From assembly GCA_016927755.1 (NCBI GenBank), contig JAFGLZ010000265.1, forward strand, positions 1-64,000: a stretch of 64,000 nucleotides of DNA, written 5' to 3'. The position numbers were made by a program, and so were the translations under genes. Source of the stretch: Phycisphaerae bacterium (GTDB lineage Bacteria > Planctomycetota > Phycisphaerae > UBA1845 > JAFGLZ01). Shown piece by piece: positions 1 to 9,382 of this stretch (position 1 is the first letter of the stretch; the number at the start of each line of letters is the position of its first letter). Below the pieces are notes generated by a model. The model did no database searches. It was not told the origin of the DNA and saw only the letters and a list, made by a program, of their open reading frames with translations.

Positions 1-1733
1 GAGGGGGCGTCGGTCAGGGGACAGACGGCGCGCTGGGTCTTTGGGAACGCGATGACGTCACGGATGCTGTCGTAGCCGAGCAGGAGCATGACGAATCGAT
101 CGAGGCCCCAAGCGATGCCGCCGTGGGGGGGAGCGCCGAACTTGAGTGCGGTGAGCAGGTGCTCGAACTTGGCGTGCGCCTCGGCTTCGTTGATGCCGAG
201 GGCGCGGAAGACCTTCTGCTGGACCTCCCGCCGATGGATACGAATGCTTCCGCCGGCGACCTCGATGCCGTTGAGGACGATGTCGTAGGCCTTGGCGCGG
301 ATGCCGCCGAGATCGCCGCTTTCGAACTTGTCGAGGTCCTCGTCGCGCGGGGAGGTGAAGGGGTGGTGGGTGCTGTACCAGCGTCCGTCGTCATGGTTGT
401 ACTCGAAGAGCGGGAAGTCGACGACCCAGCAGAAGTCGAATCGGCCCTGTGGAATCAGGCCGCGTCGCTCGCCGAGCTCGCTTCGGAGCCAGGCCAGGTA
501 CTTGCAGACGTTGGCCTCGGTGTCGGCGGAGAAGAAGATGGCGTCGCCGATCTGGGCTCCGGTCGCGGCGATGAGCTCTGTGGCCAAGTCGCCGGCGAAG
601 AATTTGGCGATGCCCGTCTGGAGGGCGGGCTTGCCGTCCTCGGCGATGACCTTAGTCAGCGGCAGGCCGCCGGAGCCGATGCCCTTGATCTGCTCGGTCA
701 GCCCGTCGGTTTCCTTGCGGGTCATCTCTCCGCCGCCGGGGCAGACGACACACCGGACCACACCCGCGGCGTCGAGGGCGCCCTTGAAGACGTTGAAGTC
801 CATCTTGGCGGCGAGGGTGCTGATGTCGATGAGCTTCATCCCGAACCGCGTGTCGGGGCGGTCGATGCCATAGTCCCGCATGGCTTGCTCGTAGGTCATT
901 CGCGGCATGGGTAGCGGTACGTCGATGTCGAGGACCTGCTTCATGATGTAGGCCATGGCGCCTTCGGTGACGGAGATGACGTTCTCTTGCTGGACGAAGG
1001 CCATCTCGACGTCGACCTGGGTGAACTCGGGCTGGCGGTCGGCCCGGAGGTCCTCGTCGCGGAAGCAGCGGACGATCTGCATGTAGCGGTCCATTCCGCC
1101 CATCATGAAGAGCTGCTTGAAGAGCTGCGGCGACTGGGGCAGGGCGTAGAAGCTGCCCTGCTGGACGCGGGAGGGGACGAGGTAGTCGCGTGCGCCTTCG
1201 GGCGTGCTCTTGGTCAGGAAAGGGGTCTCGATTTCGAGGAATCCCTGTCGGTCGAAGTAGTCGCGGATGGCCTTGGTGATCTTGTGGCGCATGCGCAGGG
1301 CGCGTTGTACGGGGCCGCGTCGCATGTCGAGGAAACGGTATCGGAGACGGGTTTCCTCGCCGACCTCGATGTCTTCCTGGATCTCGAAGACGGGGGTCTC
1401 GCTCTTGTTGAGGAGATCGACCTGGCGGCCGTTGACCTCGATCTCGCCGGTGGGCAGCTTGGGGTTGACGTTCTCGCCGCGGAGGGCGACGTCGCCTCTG
1501 ACGGCGATGCAGTCCTCGCTTCGGAGGGCGCGCGCGACCTTGTGGGCGTTTGGGTCGGTCTGGGGGTTGAACTTGATTTGGGTGAGGCCGTCATGATCTC
1601 GGAGGTCGATGAAGACCATTCCGCCGTGGTCGCGATAGCTGTTGACCCAGCCGACGAGGACGACCTGCTGTCCTTGGTCAGCGGCTCGGAGTTGTCCGCA
1701 GAGATGCGTACGTTGGTGATAGGGGACGGCCAC
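1..1733 (-). CDS. aspS: aspartyl-tRNA synthetase (C-terminal end runs off window)
   Basis: Minus-strand translation from GTG at 1733: MAVPYHQRTHLCGQLR...VVLVGWVNSYRDHGGMVFIDLRDHDGLTQ...RYRFLDMRRGPVQ...FRDEDLRADRQPEFTQVDVEMAFV...GLDRFVMLLLGYDSIRDVIAFPKTQ; class II AspRS motifs. Confidence 0.96.
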   Translation of the reverse strand, partial: MAVPYHQRTHLCGQLRAADQGQQVVLVGWVNSYRDHGGMVFIDLRDHDGLTQIKFNPQTDPNAHKVARALRSEDCIAVRGDVALRGENVNPKLPTGEIEVNGRQVDLLNKSETPVFEIQEDIEVGEETRLRYRFLDMRRGPVQRALRMRHKITKAIRDYFDRQGFLEIETPFLTKSTPEGARDYLVPSRVQQGSFYALPQSPQLFKQLFMMGGMDRYMQIVRCFRDEDLRADRQPEFTQVDVEMAFVQQENVISVTEGAMAYIMKQVLDIDVPLPMPRMTYEQAMRDYGIDRPDTRFGMKLIDISTLAAKMDFNVFKGALDAAGVVRCVVCPGGGEMTRKETDGLTEQIKGIGSGGLPLTKVIAEDGKPALQTGIAKFFAGDLATELIAATGAQIGDAIFFSADTEANVCKYLAWLRSELGERRGLIPQGRFDFCWVVDFPLFEYNHDDGRWYSTHHPFTSPRDEDLDKFESGDLGGIRAKAYDIVLNGIEVAGGSIRIHRREVQQKVFRALGINEAEAHAKFEHLLTALKFGAPPHGGIAWGLDRFVMLLLGYDSIRDVIAFPKTQRAVCPLTDAP

Positions 1734-2117
1734 GATTCTCTCCTTGCTCTAGTTGCCCTGTGTCTATCCAGACGGCACACGGGGCAAACGCCGATTTTGG
1801 CGTCGCGTCCTGCAGCCGTCAACGGTTGCGGTTTCTAGCGGTTAGCGTCGAGACGATTGGCGGACAGCGTTGGCGGCGGCAAGAGAACGGTCAGGATGGG
1901 ATCGGCGATCCTCATGGGTTCACCCAATGGCCTGCTGCCCAAACGTGCGACCCGGGGACCGGCTGAATCATCGGCGAGCGCACGAACACAGACTATACCT
2001 GAGGCGCCGGGCAGGGGCAAGCCCAGGTTTGAGGGATAGGCGTACACGAGCAGTCGTCGAGCCTACGTGTTGTCGATATGGCCGGTGAGCGGGTGGCGTC
2101 CAGCTCAGGATGGTCGG

Positions 2118-3161
2118 CTAGAGAGAGCCGCCCACAATCAGCTTTCCCCTCTGGGCGAAGGTGTGCCGGCTGAGCCAGTCGAGCATGTCAGCTAGCGCCG
2201 TATAGAGTAGGAGCGGGTTACTGCCGCTCATGTTTGCCCAGAAGGTTCTCGTCAACTCGACGTGTCCGTCGTAGCATCCGACGTAGCCGCACTTGACATG
2301 TAGAGGGTCCACTTCGGGTGGGAGTCGATCGTTGCGAATGGGGCGACCGTGGTAGGAGCCGATCTCGTCAGCGAGGAGGAAGTGCATGCAATCCACGGCG
2401 GCCCATCCGCCGGAGGCAATTGCGTCCCTTGGGGGAATGTGCTCTTCGTAGGCGGAGCCGACGTGGCGCAGGGCGGATTCGTCGTAGATCATCGGCAGCC
2501 AAGACGGCCTGTGTATCTCGCTGGTCCTCATGATGGGGCCGGGCGCGCCGAAGTCGCTTCCGCCCCAGTAGTCGGACTCTTTTCCACTTTGCGCCCAGTC
2601 ACCCATGATCCACTTTCGACCGAGGTCGGTCCTGGTGTAGTTGAAGGCGTTCTGGGACTTGTCGGGGATGCGCTCGAATTCGGGGCATCGGTAGAGGGTC
2701 TCGAATCGGGTGTAGGTGAAGAGCAGACCGGTGCTCAGGCCGACGCCGTTTTGCTGCCATTCGTTCTCGGGCAGCGTTCCGTTCCAGAGGAGTTGGTGGT
2801 TCTGAGTCAGCCATGTCTCGGCGTACGCCCAGGCGCGTCGGTCAGGCAGGGCCAGCAGGGGCGGCGGGGGAGAGGGGCTCTGGGAGGCCAAGGGGGCGGT
2901 GCTCGGCTTGTCCGGGTAGTGGATGCTTTCCCAGCCGATTCCCATGAAGGGGGGCGTTTCGTCGTAGTCCTGGGCATAGACGAGCATCGCTTTTGTGAGC
3001 TGGGCGATGCGCGTGGCGCAAATGGCCTGGCGGTTGCGGTCGCGCAGTCCGATGAGGGCGGGGATGAAGATCGTGGTGATGAGTCCGACGATGGTCGCCA
3101 CGGAGGTGGCGGTCTGGATGAGGGTTATTCCCCTGAGTCTGGATTGCAGTTTCGTTGTCAT
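2118..3161 (-). CDS. prepilin-like secreted protein (degenerate N-terminal methylation motif GITLIQ)
   Basis: MTTKLQSRLRGITLIQTATSVATIVGLITTIFIPALIGLRDRNRQAICATRIAQLTKAMLVYAQDYDE; start taken at internal Met rather than the 464-aa ORF start. Confidence 0.7.
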   Translation of the reverse strand: MTTKLQSRLRGITLIQTATSVATIVGLITTIFIPALIGLRDRNRQAICATRIAQLTKAMLVYAQDYDETPPFMGIGWESIHYPDKPSTAPLASQSPSPPPPLLALPDRRAWAYAETWLTQNHQLLWNGTLPENEWQQNGVGLSTGLLFTYTRFETLYRCPEFERIPDKSQNAFNYTRTDLGRKWIMGDWAQSGKESDYWGGSDFGAPGPIMRTSEIHRPSWLPMIYDESALRHVGSAYEEHIPPRDAIASGGWAAVDCMHFLLADEIGSYHGRPIRNDRLPPEVDPLHVKCGYVGCYDGHVELTRTFWANMSGSNPLLLYTALADMLDWLSRHTFAQRGKLIVGGSL

Positions 3162-3175
3162 GACGATCCTCCGAT

Positions 3176-4258
3176 CTAGGGCATCGGCGGCTGGTTTTGC
3201 CGCAGGAAGGCGTGCATCTCGCCGGTGGGCGTGACGGCGGATCCGACCTTGTTGAGGAGTGCGCCGCCGATGTCGTAGACGAACACCGGGCCGTTGCCGC
3301 CTAGAGGCTGGCCGATGGACCAAACCTGTACGGTCCCGCCTGACCAGATGCCGTCCAACTGCCCGTTGGGGTCCAGACCGTAGCCGACGAAGGATCCTGG
3401 TCCGAGGCCCCAGGCCTCGGCGACCGGCCCGCCAGGGGTGCCCAGGTCCTGCATCGCGCCGTTGGGGTCCCACACGCAGACGTGTCGCTCGCCTTCGGGG
3501 GTGTCGGACCATCCGGTGACGTAGCCGGCTTCGTTGACGGCGTACGCGGCGCTATTCCGCCCGCCGAGGGTTCCGAGATCGGTCATGCCGCCGGCCTCGG
3601 TCCAGAGGAAGGCGCGCTTGACCGGGGCAGGCTCGGGATTGTTCGGGTCCTGGTCCGGCGGGCTCGGGGCCGTGGACCAGCCGACGACGAGCCCGGCGCT
3701 GTTTACGCCGTAAGCGAAGCTGTTGTCGCCGCCGAGCGTGCCGAGATCCGTCATCGAGAGCGACTGCCACAGGAAGGCGTGCCAGTCGCCCTCGATGGTT
3801 TCGGAGGCGCCGACGATCTTGCCCGTATCCGAGATCGCCCAGGCCTCGCTGCTGTCTCCACCGAGCGTGCCGAGCTCGGTCATGATTCCGGCGAACCAGA
3901 CGAAGGCTCGCTCGACAGACTGGTTTGCATCGAGTGGATGCGGCATGTCGGATGTGCCAACGATGGTTAGGCCGTCAGCGGTCGTGACGTCGTGGCCCTC
4001 GCTGTCGGGACCTCCCAAGGTGCCGAGGTCCGTCATGCCTCCGGACTCGGACCATAGGAAGGCATGCCACTGGCCACTGGCGGTCTCGGCCCCGCCCACG
4101 ACGTGTCCGGCGTCATCGAGCGCGGCGGCGATGCTCTCGGTTCCGCCGAGGGTGCCTAGATCGATGTCCTCCGACATGCAGACGAGGCCTGCGGGGGTGA
4201 TGAGCAACCCCGTGGCCACCACGACCAACGCCCGTTTCAGGACGCGTTTGCGAATCAT
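3176..4258 (-). CDS. HAF-repeat extracellular protein
   Basis: Signal-like N-terminus followed by six (D/E)LGT(L/P)GG repeats alternating with HAFLW/AFVW motifs. Confidence 0.85.
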   Translation of the reverse strand: MIRKRVLKRALVVVATGLLITPAGLVCMSEDIDLGTLGGTESIAAALDDAGHVVGGAETASGQWHAFLWSESGGMTDLGTLGGPDSEGHDVTTADGLTIVGTSDMPHPLDANQSVERAFVWFAGIMTELGTLGGDSSEAWAISDTGKIVGASETIEGDWHAFLWQSLSMTDLGTLGGDNSFAYGVNSAGLVVGWSTAPSPPDQDPNNPEPAPVKRAFLWTEAGGMTDLGTLGGRNSAAYAVNEAGYVTGWSDTPEGERHVCVWDPNGAMQDLGTPGGPVAEAWGLGPGSFVGYGLDPNGQLDGIWSGGTVQVWSIGQPLGGNGPVFVYDIGGALLNKVGSAVTPTGEMHAFLRQNQPPMP

Positions 4259-4539
4259 GGCGAATGCCTCCTCGTTTCTCAGTTGTCACGCGCGACCCGC
4301 GCGAAGGCAGCGGTCCCGCGCGCGGCACGGGCGGAATCGGGGAGAATAGACCGATAACCGAAGTAGTTCGGTGTGTTATCCACCACAGTCTGACTGAAGG
4401 TTAACAGCATGGTCTCTTCCCCTCTGGTCGGGAGACCCGACCCATCTGAATTGCATTGTACGCGTGGGGCATGGACACGACAACCTATAAAACCAGTATA
4501 TGGGATAGCCTTGGAGCCAATGTGATTGAGGCGTTTGGG

Positions 4540-5958
4540 CTATTGAGACTGGGCAGGCATGGTCGTCGTCGGCGTTGTTGGGATGGCGTCGCGCAGGATG
4601 AGCCAGAGGCGGCGGAGTGGCAACTCCATCGTTACGGCCACCTGTCGTTTGTCTTTGTCCACGGCGGGTGGCACCGCGAGTCTGGCGGCGCTGAGGAACG
4701 TCAGGATGTCCTCGGCGAGCATTTCGTGCCGGTCCAGAAACGTCGCGACGGTGACACCGCCCGGCAGCTCGAGGGCGTCGATCTTCTTGGCGATATCGAG
4801 TTGAGCGGCGATCCGGGCGTCCTGAACGGCCAATTCCACGAGCCGATCGGTGACCGGTTGCTGTTTGGACATTGACGTTTCGCCTTTGGCCCGGATCGAC
4901 TCTCTGGCCCAGGCGGGCTGGTCGACATCAAGGACGGCCCAGCGGTTCTTGCGGAGCATCGACGCGGGCGGCAGGCCGTAGCCCACAGCGCGAAGGCGCC
5001 GTACGCTCGCCAGTCGCGTTATGCTTCGGACGTCTCCCTCGGGCACGTCGATCTTGGTCTGGAGGCTTGCGAGTAGTCGTTCGAGCCGGGTCACGACGTC
5101 GTTGACGTTCACTTCGGCGTAGGTCCGGCAGACCTGTTCGGGGACGTACTCTGGCTTGCTGAAGCCCAGGCCGGCGAACGGTTGACGGAGCCCGTCGCCG
5201 ATCGCGGGGGCGGTGGCGATGAGGTTGCCGACGGTGCCCGATCGGTCCATCTTGAGCTCGGCGATCTTCCTGGCGAGGTGGTCGGCGGCGTCAAGTTGAG
5301 CGGCCCTCTCGGCGGCCTTGAATCCAGCGGGGGCGACGTCGGCCCAGCCCGCGGGGGGCAGGTCACCGGCGTCTTTTCCTCCGGGCCAGCCGGGCGGGCC
5401 GGTCAGCTCTTCCGGCGTCGGCTCCTGGCCGTAGCCGGTTACGAGGAGTGCCTGCTGACCGGATTGGCTCGCCGTCGCTTCCAGGTCGGCAACCTTGACA
5501 GGCCCCGTCGGCTCGGCGGCGGCGTAGAGCTTGGCGAGTCTCTCGATGAGGGGTTGGAGCGGCAATCGAAGATCGATTTCGACGTCACCGTTGCGGTATC
5601 GCCGCAGCTTGCCGAGGCGGTCCGCCTGAGCGGTCAGCCGGCGCAGCCCCATCGCCATCGAGTCCGAGGTGGCCGCGACGTCGTTGAGGGTGTGCCCGTT
5701 TTTTACGGGCACGGCCAGGACCTGTTCGCGGAGTTGCCGATAGCCGTCGGCGAGGGCGGCTTGCTCGGCATATGCGCGGCGTTGCTCCGGGCCCCACCTC
5801 GTGGCGGCAGCGGCGCTCACCCCGAACGCGGAGCAGAGCAGGAGCGGCACGACCGTCGGCCAACGTCCTGGCTCTCGGGGCGCCGATGAGCGTATTCCGC
5901 CGGGACGTCCGGGATCGGCCAGTCTTCTGAACTCGCGAATCGTCGATTGCATGAGCAT
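4540..5958 (-). CDS. secreted/envelope protein with three internal LPP20-like repeats, function unknown
   Basis: ORF with signal-like N-terminus (MLMQSTIREF...VVPLLLCSAFGVSAAAA) and three related approx. 80-100 aa segments. Confidence 0.65.
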   Translation of the reverse strand: MLMQSTIREFRRLADPGRPGGIRSSAPREPGRWPTVVPLLLCSAFGVSAAAATRWGPEQRRAYAEQAALADGYRQLREQVLAVPVKNGHTLNDVAATSDSMAMGLRRLTAQADRLGKLRRYRNGDVEIDLRLPLQPLIERLAKLYAAAEPTGPVKVADLEATASQSGQQALLVTGYGQEPTPEELTGPPGWPGGKDAGDLPPAGWADVAPAGFKAAERAAQLDAADHLARKIAELKMDRSGTVGNLIATAPAIGDGLRQPFAGLGFSKPEYVPEQVCRTYAEVNVNDVVTRLERLLASLQTKIDVPEGDVRSITRLASVRRLRAVGYGLPPASMLRKNRWAVLDVDQPAWARESIRAKGETSMSKQQPVTDRLVELAVQDARIAAQLDIAKKIDALELPGGVTVATFLDRHEMLAEDILTFLSAARLAVPPAVDKDKRQVAVTMELPLRRLWLILRDAIPTTPTTTMPAQSQ

Positions 5959-6287
5959 ATCCACCACCGGTGACCGTGGCTCCGGATCGGCAGTGTGAGG
6001 ATACGCCGAGGCGGGCGGATGCTCAAGAGGGGCGTGAGGAGTTCCGCGAGGTGTTTGAGCCGCCGAGGTCCCGTGGGCCCAGGGGGGTTCGAAAGGCGCA
6101 AGTTGTTTGTAATCGCGGGGTAGCCGATCAGGGAGTATGATAGTAGACAGGATGGGAGTTTGGTTTTCGTGTAATAGGTTGTCCCTGAGAGCGTCTCCCA
6201 TTCCTGAGGGGTCGGGGTCGGTCCCCGTCCGATAACGCCGTTCGGGGTATGTTGCGGCGGCGAGCAGGCGTTTCGGGTCACGGGCAA

Positions 6288-6351
6288 GATGCCCGTGCTA
6301 CGAGATGCCCGTGCTACGCGATGTCCGTGCTACGCGATGCCCGTGCTGCGA
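6288..6351. repeat. four tandem 16-bp repeats, consensus GATGCCCGTGCTACGM
   Basis: gatgcccgtgctacga / gatgcccgtgctacgc / gatgtccgtgctacgc / gatgcccgtgctgcga, read directly. Confidence 0.95.
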
Positions 6352-6393
6352 TGGCGCGGGATTCCGCGCGGAGATTTGGATCGAGGCTTGGCG

Positions 6394-7467
6394 ATGTATC
6401 AGCCGAAGTCAGGTGATCGAATCAGCGAATACCTCCTGCTGGAGCAGGTGGGGGCCGGGAGCTTCGGTGAGGTCTGGAAGGCCCGGCACCACGTGTGGCA
6501 GGATCAGATCGTGGCGGTCAAGCTCGCCACGGACGCGCAGTACGTCCGCAATCTTCAGCGCGAGGGGGTGACGATTCACGGGCTGCGTCATCCGAACATC
6601 GTGCGGGCGCTGGGCCTGGATCCGTACGCCGCGCCGCCTTACCTGGTGATGGAGTTCATCGACGGCCCGTCGCTGCGGCAGGTGGTGGACACCCACCCGG
6701 AGGGGATCCCTCTGGCATCGGCCATGGCGGTTCTGCGCGGCATGCTGGAGGCGTTGGCGGTCGCGCATGAAAACGGCATCATCCACCGTGACGTCAAGCC
6801 GGCGAACGTGCTGATCGCCTCGAGAGAGGGCGTCGAGGCGTGGACGCCTGAAGTGGTTCGGATCACGGATTTCGGGCTCGGGCAGGCGGCGGGGCTGACG
6901 ACGACGTCGATCATGGCCTCCGGGAGCCTGCTGACCGACGAGGGCAAGAGCATCTCGGGTACGATCGCCTACATGGCCCCGGAACAGCGGGACGGGCTGG
7001 ACCTGGACGCCCGGGCGGACCTGTACTCTTGCGGCGTCGTGCTGTTCGAGCTGGTCACGGGCAAGCGGCCGCAGGGCGGCGATCTGCCGAGCCATCTCCG
7101 CAGCGAACTGCCCAAGTGGCTGGACGAGTTCTTTGCCCGGTGCTACACGCGTCGCGAGCATCGGTTCTCGTCGGCACGGGAGATGCTGGACGAGTTGGCG
7201 AGACACGCGCGCGTGACCGAGCTTCCTCGCGCGACGCCGGTGGCCCGTTTGCCCAAGGCGATTCCGCCCGCGGCGAAGGGCAGGACCCGACGGGAGTTCT
7301 GCGAGAAATGCGGCACGCGTCTAGCCCCGGAGGACAACTTCTGCATCAAGTGCGGCCAACAGGTGAATCCGAATCCGCCGCGGTGCACGAAATGCGGCGC
7401 CTACATCGACGCGGGGGACAAGTACTGCATCCTGTGCGGGGCGTCTTTGGTGAGCAGGGGGTGCTGA
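6394..7467 (+). CDS. Ser/Thr protein kinase with C-terminal double zinc ribbon
   Basis: GAGSFGEVWKA, HRDVKPANVL, DFGLGQA, APEQRDG kinase motifs; C-terminus CEKCGTRLAPEDNFCIKCGQQ...CTKCGAYIDAGDKYCILCGASL. Confidence 0.93.
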   Translation: MYQPKSGDRISEYLLLEQVGAGSFGEVWKARHHVWQDQIVAVKLATDAQYVRNLQREGVTIHGLRHPNIVRALGLDPYAAPPYLVMEFIDGPSLRQVVDTHPEGIPLASAMAVLRGMLEALAVAHENGIIHRDVKPANVLIASREGVEAWTPEVVRITDFGLGQAAGLTTTSIMASGSLLTDEGKSISGTIAYMAPEQRDGLDLDARADLYSCGVVLFELVTGKRPQGGDLPSHLRSELPKWLDEFFARCYTRREHRFSSAREMLDELARHARVTELPRATPVARLPKAIPPAAKGRTRREFCEKCGTRLAPEDNFCIKCGQQVNPNPPRCTKCGAYIDAGDKYCILCGASLVSRGC

Positions 7468-7569
7468 GTTGCGGCGGGGAAGGCTCGAGATGTCGCGGCG
7501 GCTGAAGACTGGCAGATGGACTCTCGATCGCCCGTGGCCGCCGGTGCGATGCCAGGAGTTGAACTGGCC

Positions 7570-7887
7570 ATGTTGAGGTTTACGCTCATCCCGTGTGTGT
7601 TCGTCGTCATGCTGCCTGTGATCGTGATGATCTTCCTGCGGCTGGTGGCGGCGGTGTTTCGACTCGCCGACCGCGGCGCGCGTTACGGGCAGGGCGGCCT
7701 ACCGCGCGGTCGAGGGCGCGGGGGGCGTCGAGGGGGACGCAACGGGTGGGGGCCTTACGCCATGAACCAAGAGGAGCCGCCGCCGCCGATTGATGCCGAG
7801 CCGGTCTGCCCCAACCCGCAGTGCCGGCACCCCAACCGATCCGGCGCGCGATACTGCGGGCGATGCGGGACTCGCCTGACCTTCTAG
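7570..7887 (+). CDS. small membrane protein with C-terminal zinc ribbon
   Basis: N-terminal hydrophobic helix MLRFTLIPCVFVVMLPVIVMIFL; C-terminal CPNPQCRHPNRSGARYCGRCGTRL. Confidence 0.65.
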   Translation: MLRFTLIPCVFVVMLPVIVMIFLRLVAAVFRLADRGARYGQGGLPRGRGRGGRRGGRNGWGPYAMNQEEPPPPIDAEPVCPNPQCRHPNRSGARYCGRCGTRLTF

Positions 7888-7918
7888 CGCGCGCCCCGCA
7901 CCGTCGAATGTAGAGGCC

Positions 7919-9358
7919 ATGAGCACGACACTTGATGACGCACGAAAGGTCGAGTCGCAGTTCCTGTCCGCGATCGAGCGACGGTTCGACGCGGCGAAGG
8001 AGTGGATGGCGGGTTCGTCTTACCGCCGGCGGGGCGGCGATCAGCGCGATCGGCTTCGCGAGCAGATGCGGGCTCGGCGCATGACCGACCTCGACCTGCT
8101 CGATCGGCTGCCGAACAATCGGCGGATCGAGCAGATCGGCTACGTGCGGCCGTGGTACTGGTTTCGGCGGAGGAAGGTCAGTGCCCTGACCGCGGGGGTG
8201 GTGACTCCCCTGGACGACGCGCTGAGACTCGGCGAAATGGGGGCCTCTGGCGGTGAGGGTCTTCGACCCGTTGCCCGGCACGAGCTGGCGGAGTACGTGG
8301 ACGGGCTGCTTGCGGGCAAGATCCGTCAGCGGGTCATCGGGATCTGCAGCCCGAGCGGCTTTACGGACGAGGCGAGACGATCGGGGCTGACTCGTTCGGG
8401 GTTGACACTAGTGCTGATCGAGCCGGGGCCAGGGGGGGGGTGGCGGATCACGGGCGTCTCGGGGGAGAAGCTGGAGCAGGCCTGTAAGCTGTTCGACCCG
8501 GAGGGGCAGCGTGAGAAACAGGAGCGGGTCCGGCAGGCGTTGGAAGCGCGGCGCGGGTCGTTGATGACGGACGGGATCAGCGCGGCCGAGCTGGCCGAGA
8601 CTCTAGGAGTGGAAACTCGGGTCGTCGAGGAGGCGTTCAAGACGATGGCCTCGGAGAACGCGCATCTGAACGTGACGAGAGGATCGCGGGCCAGTATCCT
8701 GTATTACACATCCACCGTGGTGAAGGAGGCCCGGCCCATGTCCGTGATGGATTTCCTGAAGCGCATCCTGGGACGAGACGCTTTGCCGGCGGAGAAGATC
8801 CGCGAGCTGAGCGGCAAGCAGGCGGAGATCGACGAGCAGCGACGCGATATCGAGAAGGCTCTGACCGAACTGGTCGATCAGGAGAAGGCCATGCTCGACG
8901 AGGGGGCCCAGGCGACTTCGCCGACGGTCAAGCGTCGGTTGGCCTCGCAGCTCGCTCAGCTTCGTCAGAAGATCGGCCTACAGAACGAGAAGGTCTCGAT
9001 CCTGAACAAGCAGAGCCAGGTTTTGGGGCGGCACATCCATAACCTCGAGCTCGCTCAGACCGCCAAGCCGGAGGGGCTGCCTGGGTCGGAGGACATCACG
9101 GAGGCGGCGGCAGCGGCCGAGGCCGCCATCGAGGAGTTGGACGAGGCTTACGAGACCGTTCGGACGGTCGGCAGCGCGACGGGCGAGTCGGCGATCACGG
9201 AGGAGGAGCAGGCGATCCTGGCGGAGTTCGAGGCGCAGGCGTCTCGGAAGACGGACGAGACGGCGACGCAGGCCAGCAAGCGCTCCGAGGCAGACGCCTC
9301 GGACGAGGCGACGCCGCACCGCGCCCCAGAGGAGCGGCGTCGCGAGGCGGACGCGTAG
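7919..9358 (+). CDS. winged-helix-like domain fused to Snf7/ESCRT-III-like coiled coil (candidate)
   Basis: 479-aa ORF; wH-like segment SAAELAETLGVETRVVEEAFKTMASENAHLNVTRGSRASILYYTS followed by MSVMDFLKRILGRD...SGKQAEIDEQRRDIEKALTELVDQEKAMLDEGAQATSPTVKRRLASQLAQL... Confidence 0.75.
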   Translation: MSTTLDDARKVESQFLSAIERRFDAAKEWMAGSSYRRRGGDQRDRLREQMRARRMTDLDLLDRLPNNRRIEQIGYVRPWYWFRRRKVSALTAGVVTPLDDALRLGEMGASGGEGLRPVARHELAEYVDGLLAGKIRQRVIGICSPSGFTDEARRSGLTRSGLTLVLIEPGPGGGWRITGVSGEKLEQACKLFDPEGQREKQERVRQALEARRGSLMTDGISAAELAETLGVETRVVEEAFKTMASENAHLNVTRGSRASILYYTSTVVKEARPMSVMDFLKRILGRDALPAEKIRELSGKQAEIDEQRRDIEKALTELVDQEKAMLDEGAQATSPTVKRRLASQLAQLRQKIGLQNEKVSILNKQSQVLGRHIHNLELAQTAKPEGLPGSEDITEAAAAAEAAIEELDEAYETVRTVGSATGESAITEEEQAILAEFEAQASRKTDETATQASKRSEADASDEATPHRAPEERRREADA

Positions 9359-9382
9359 CAAACGTACCGGGAGACGGCATCG

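Noticed and set aside
123-1838. Plus-strand ORFs 123..914 and 987..1838
   Set aside because: Antisense to aspS, whose minus-strand translation is unambiguous; long antisense ORFs are expected at this GC content
6288-6351. Possible CRISPR array
   Set aside because: Units are contiguous 16-mers without spacers and no cas genes are present
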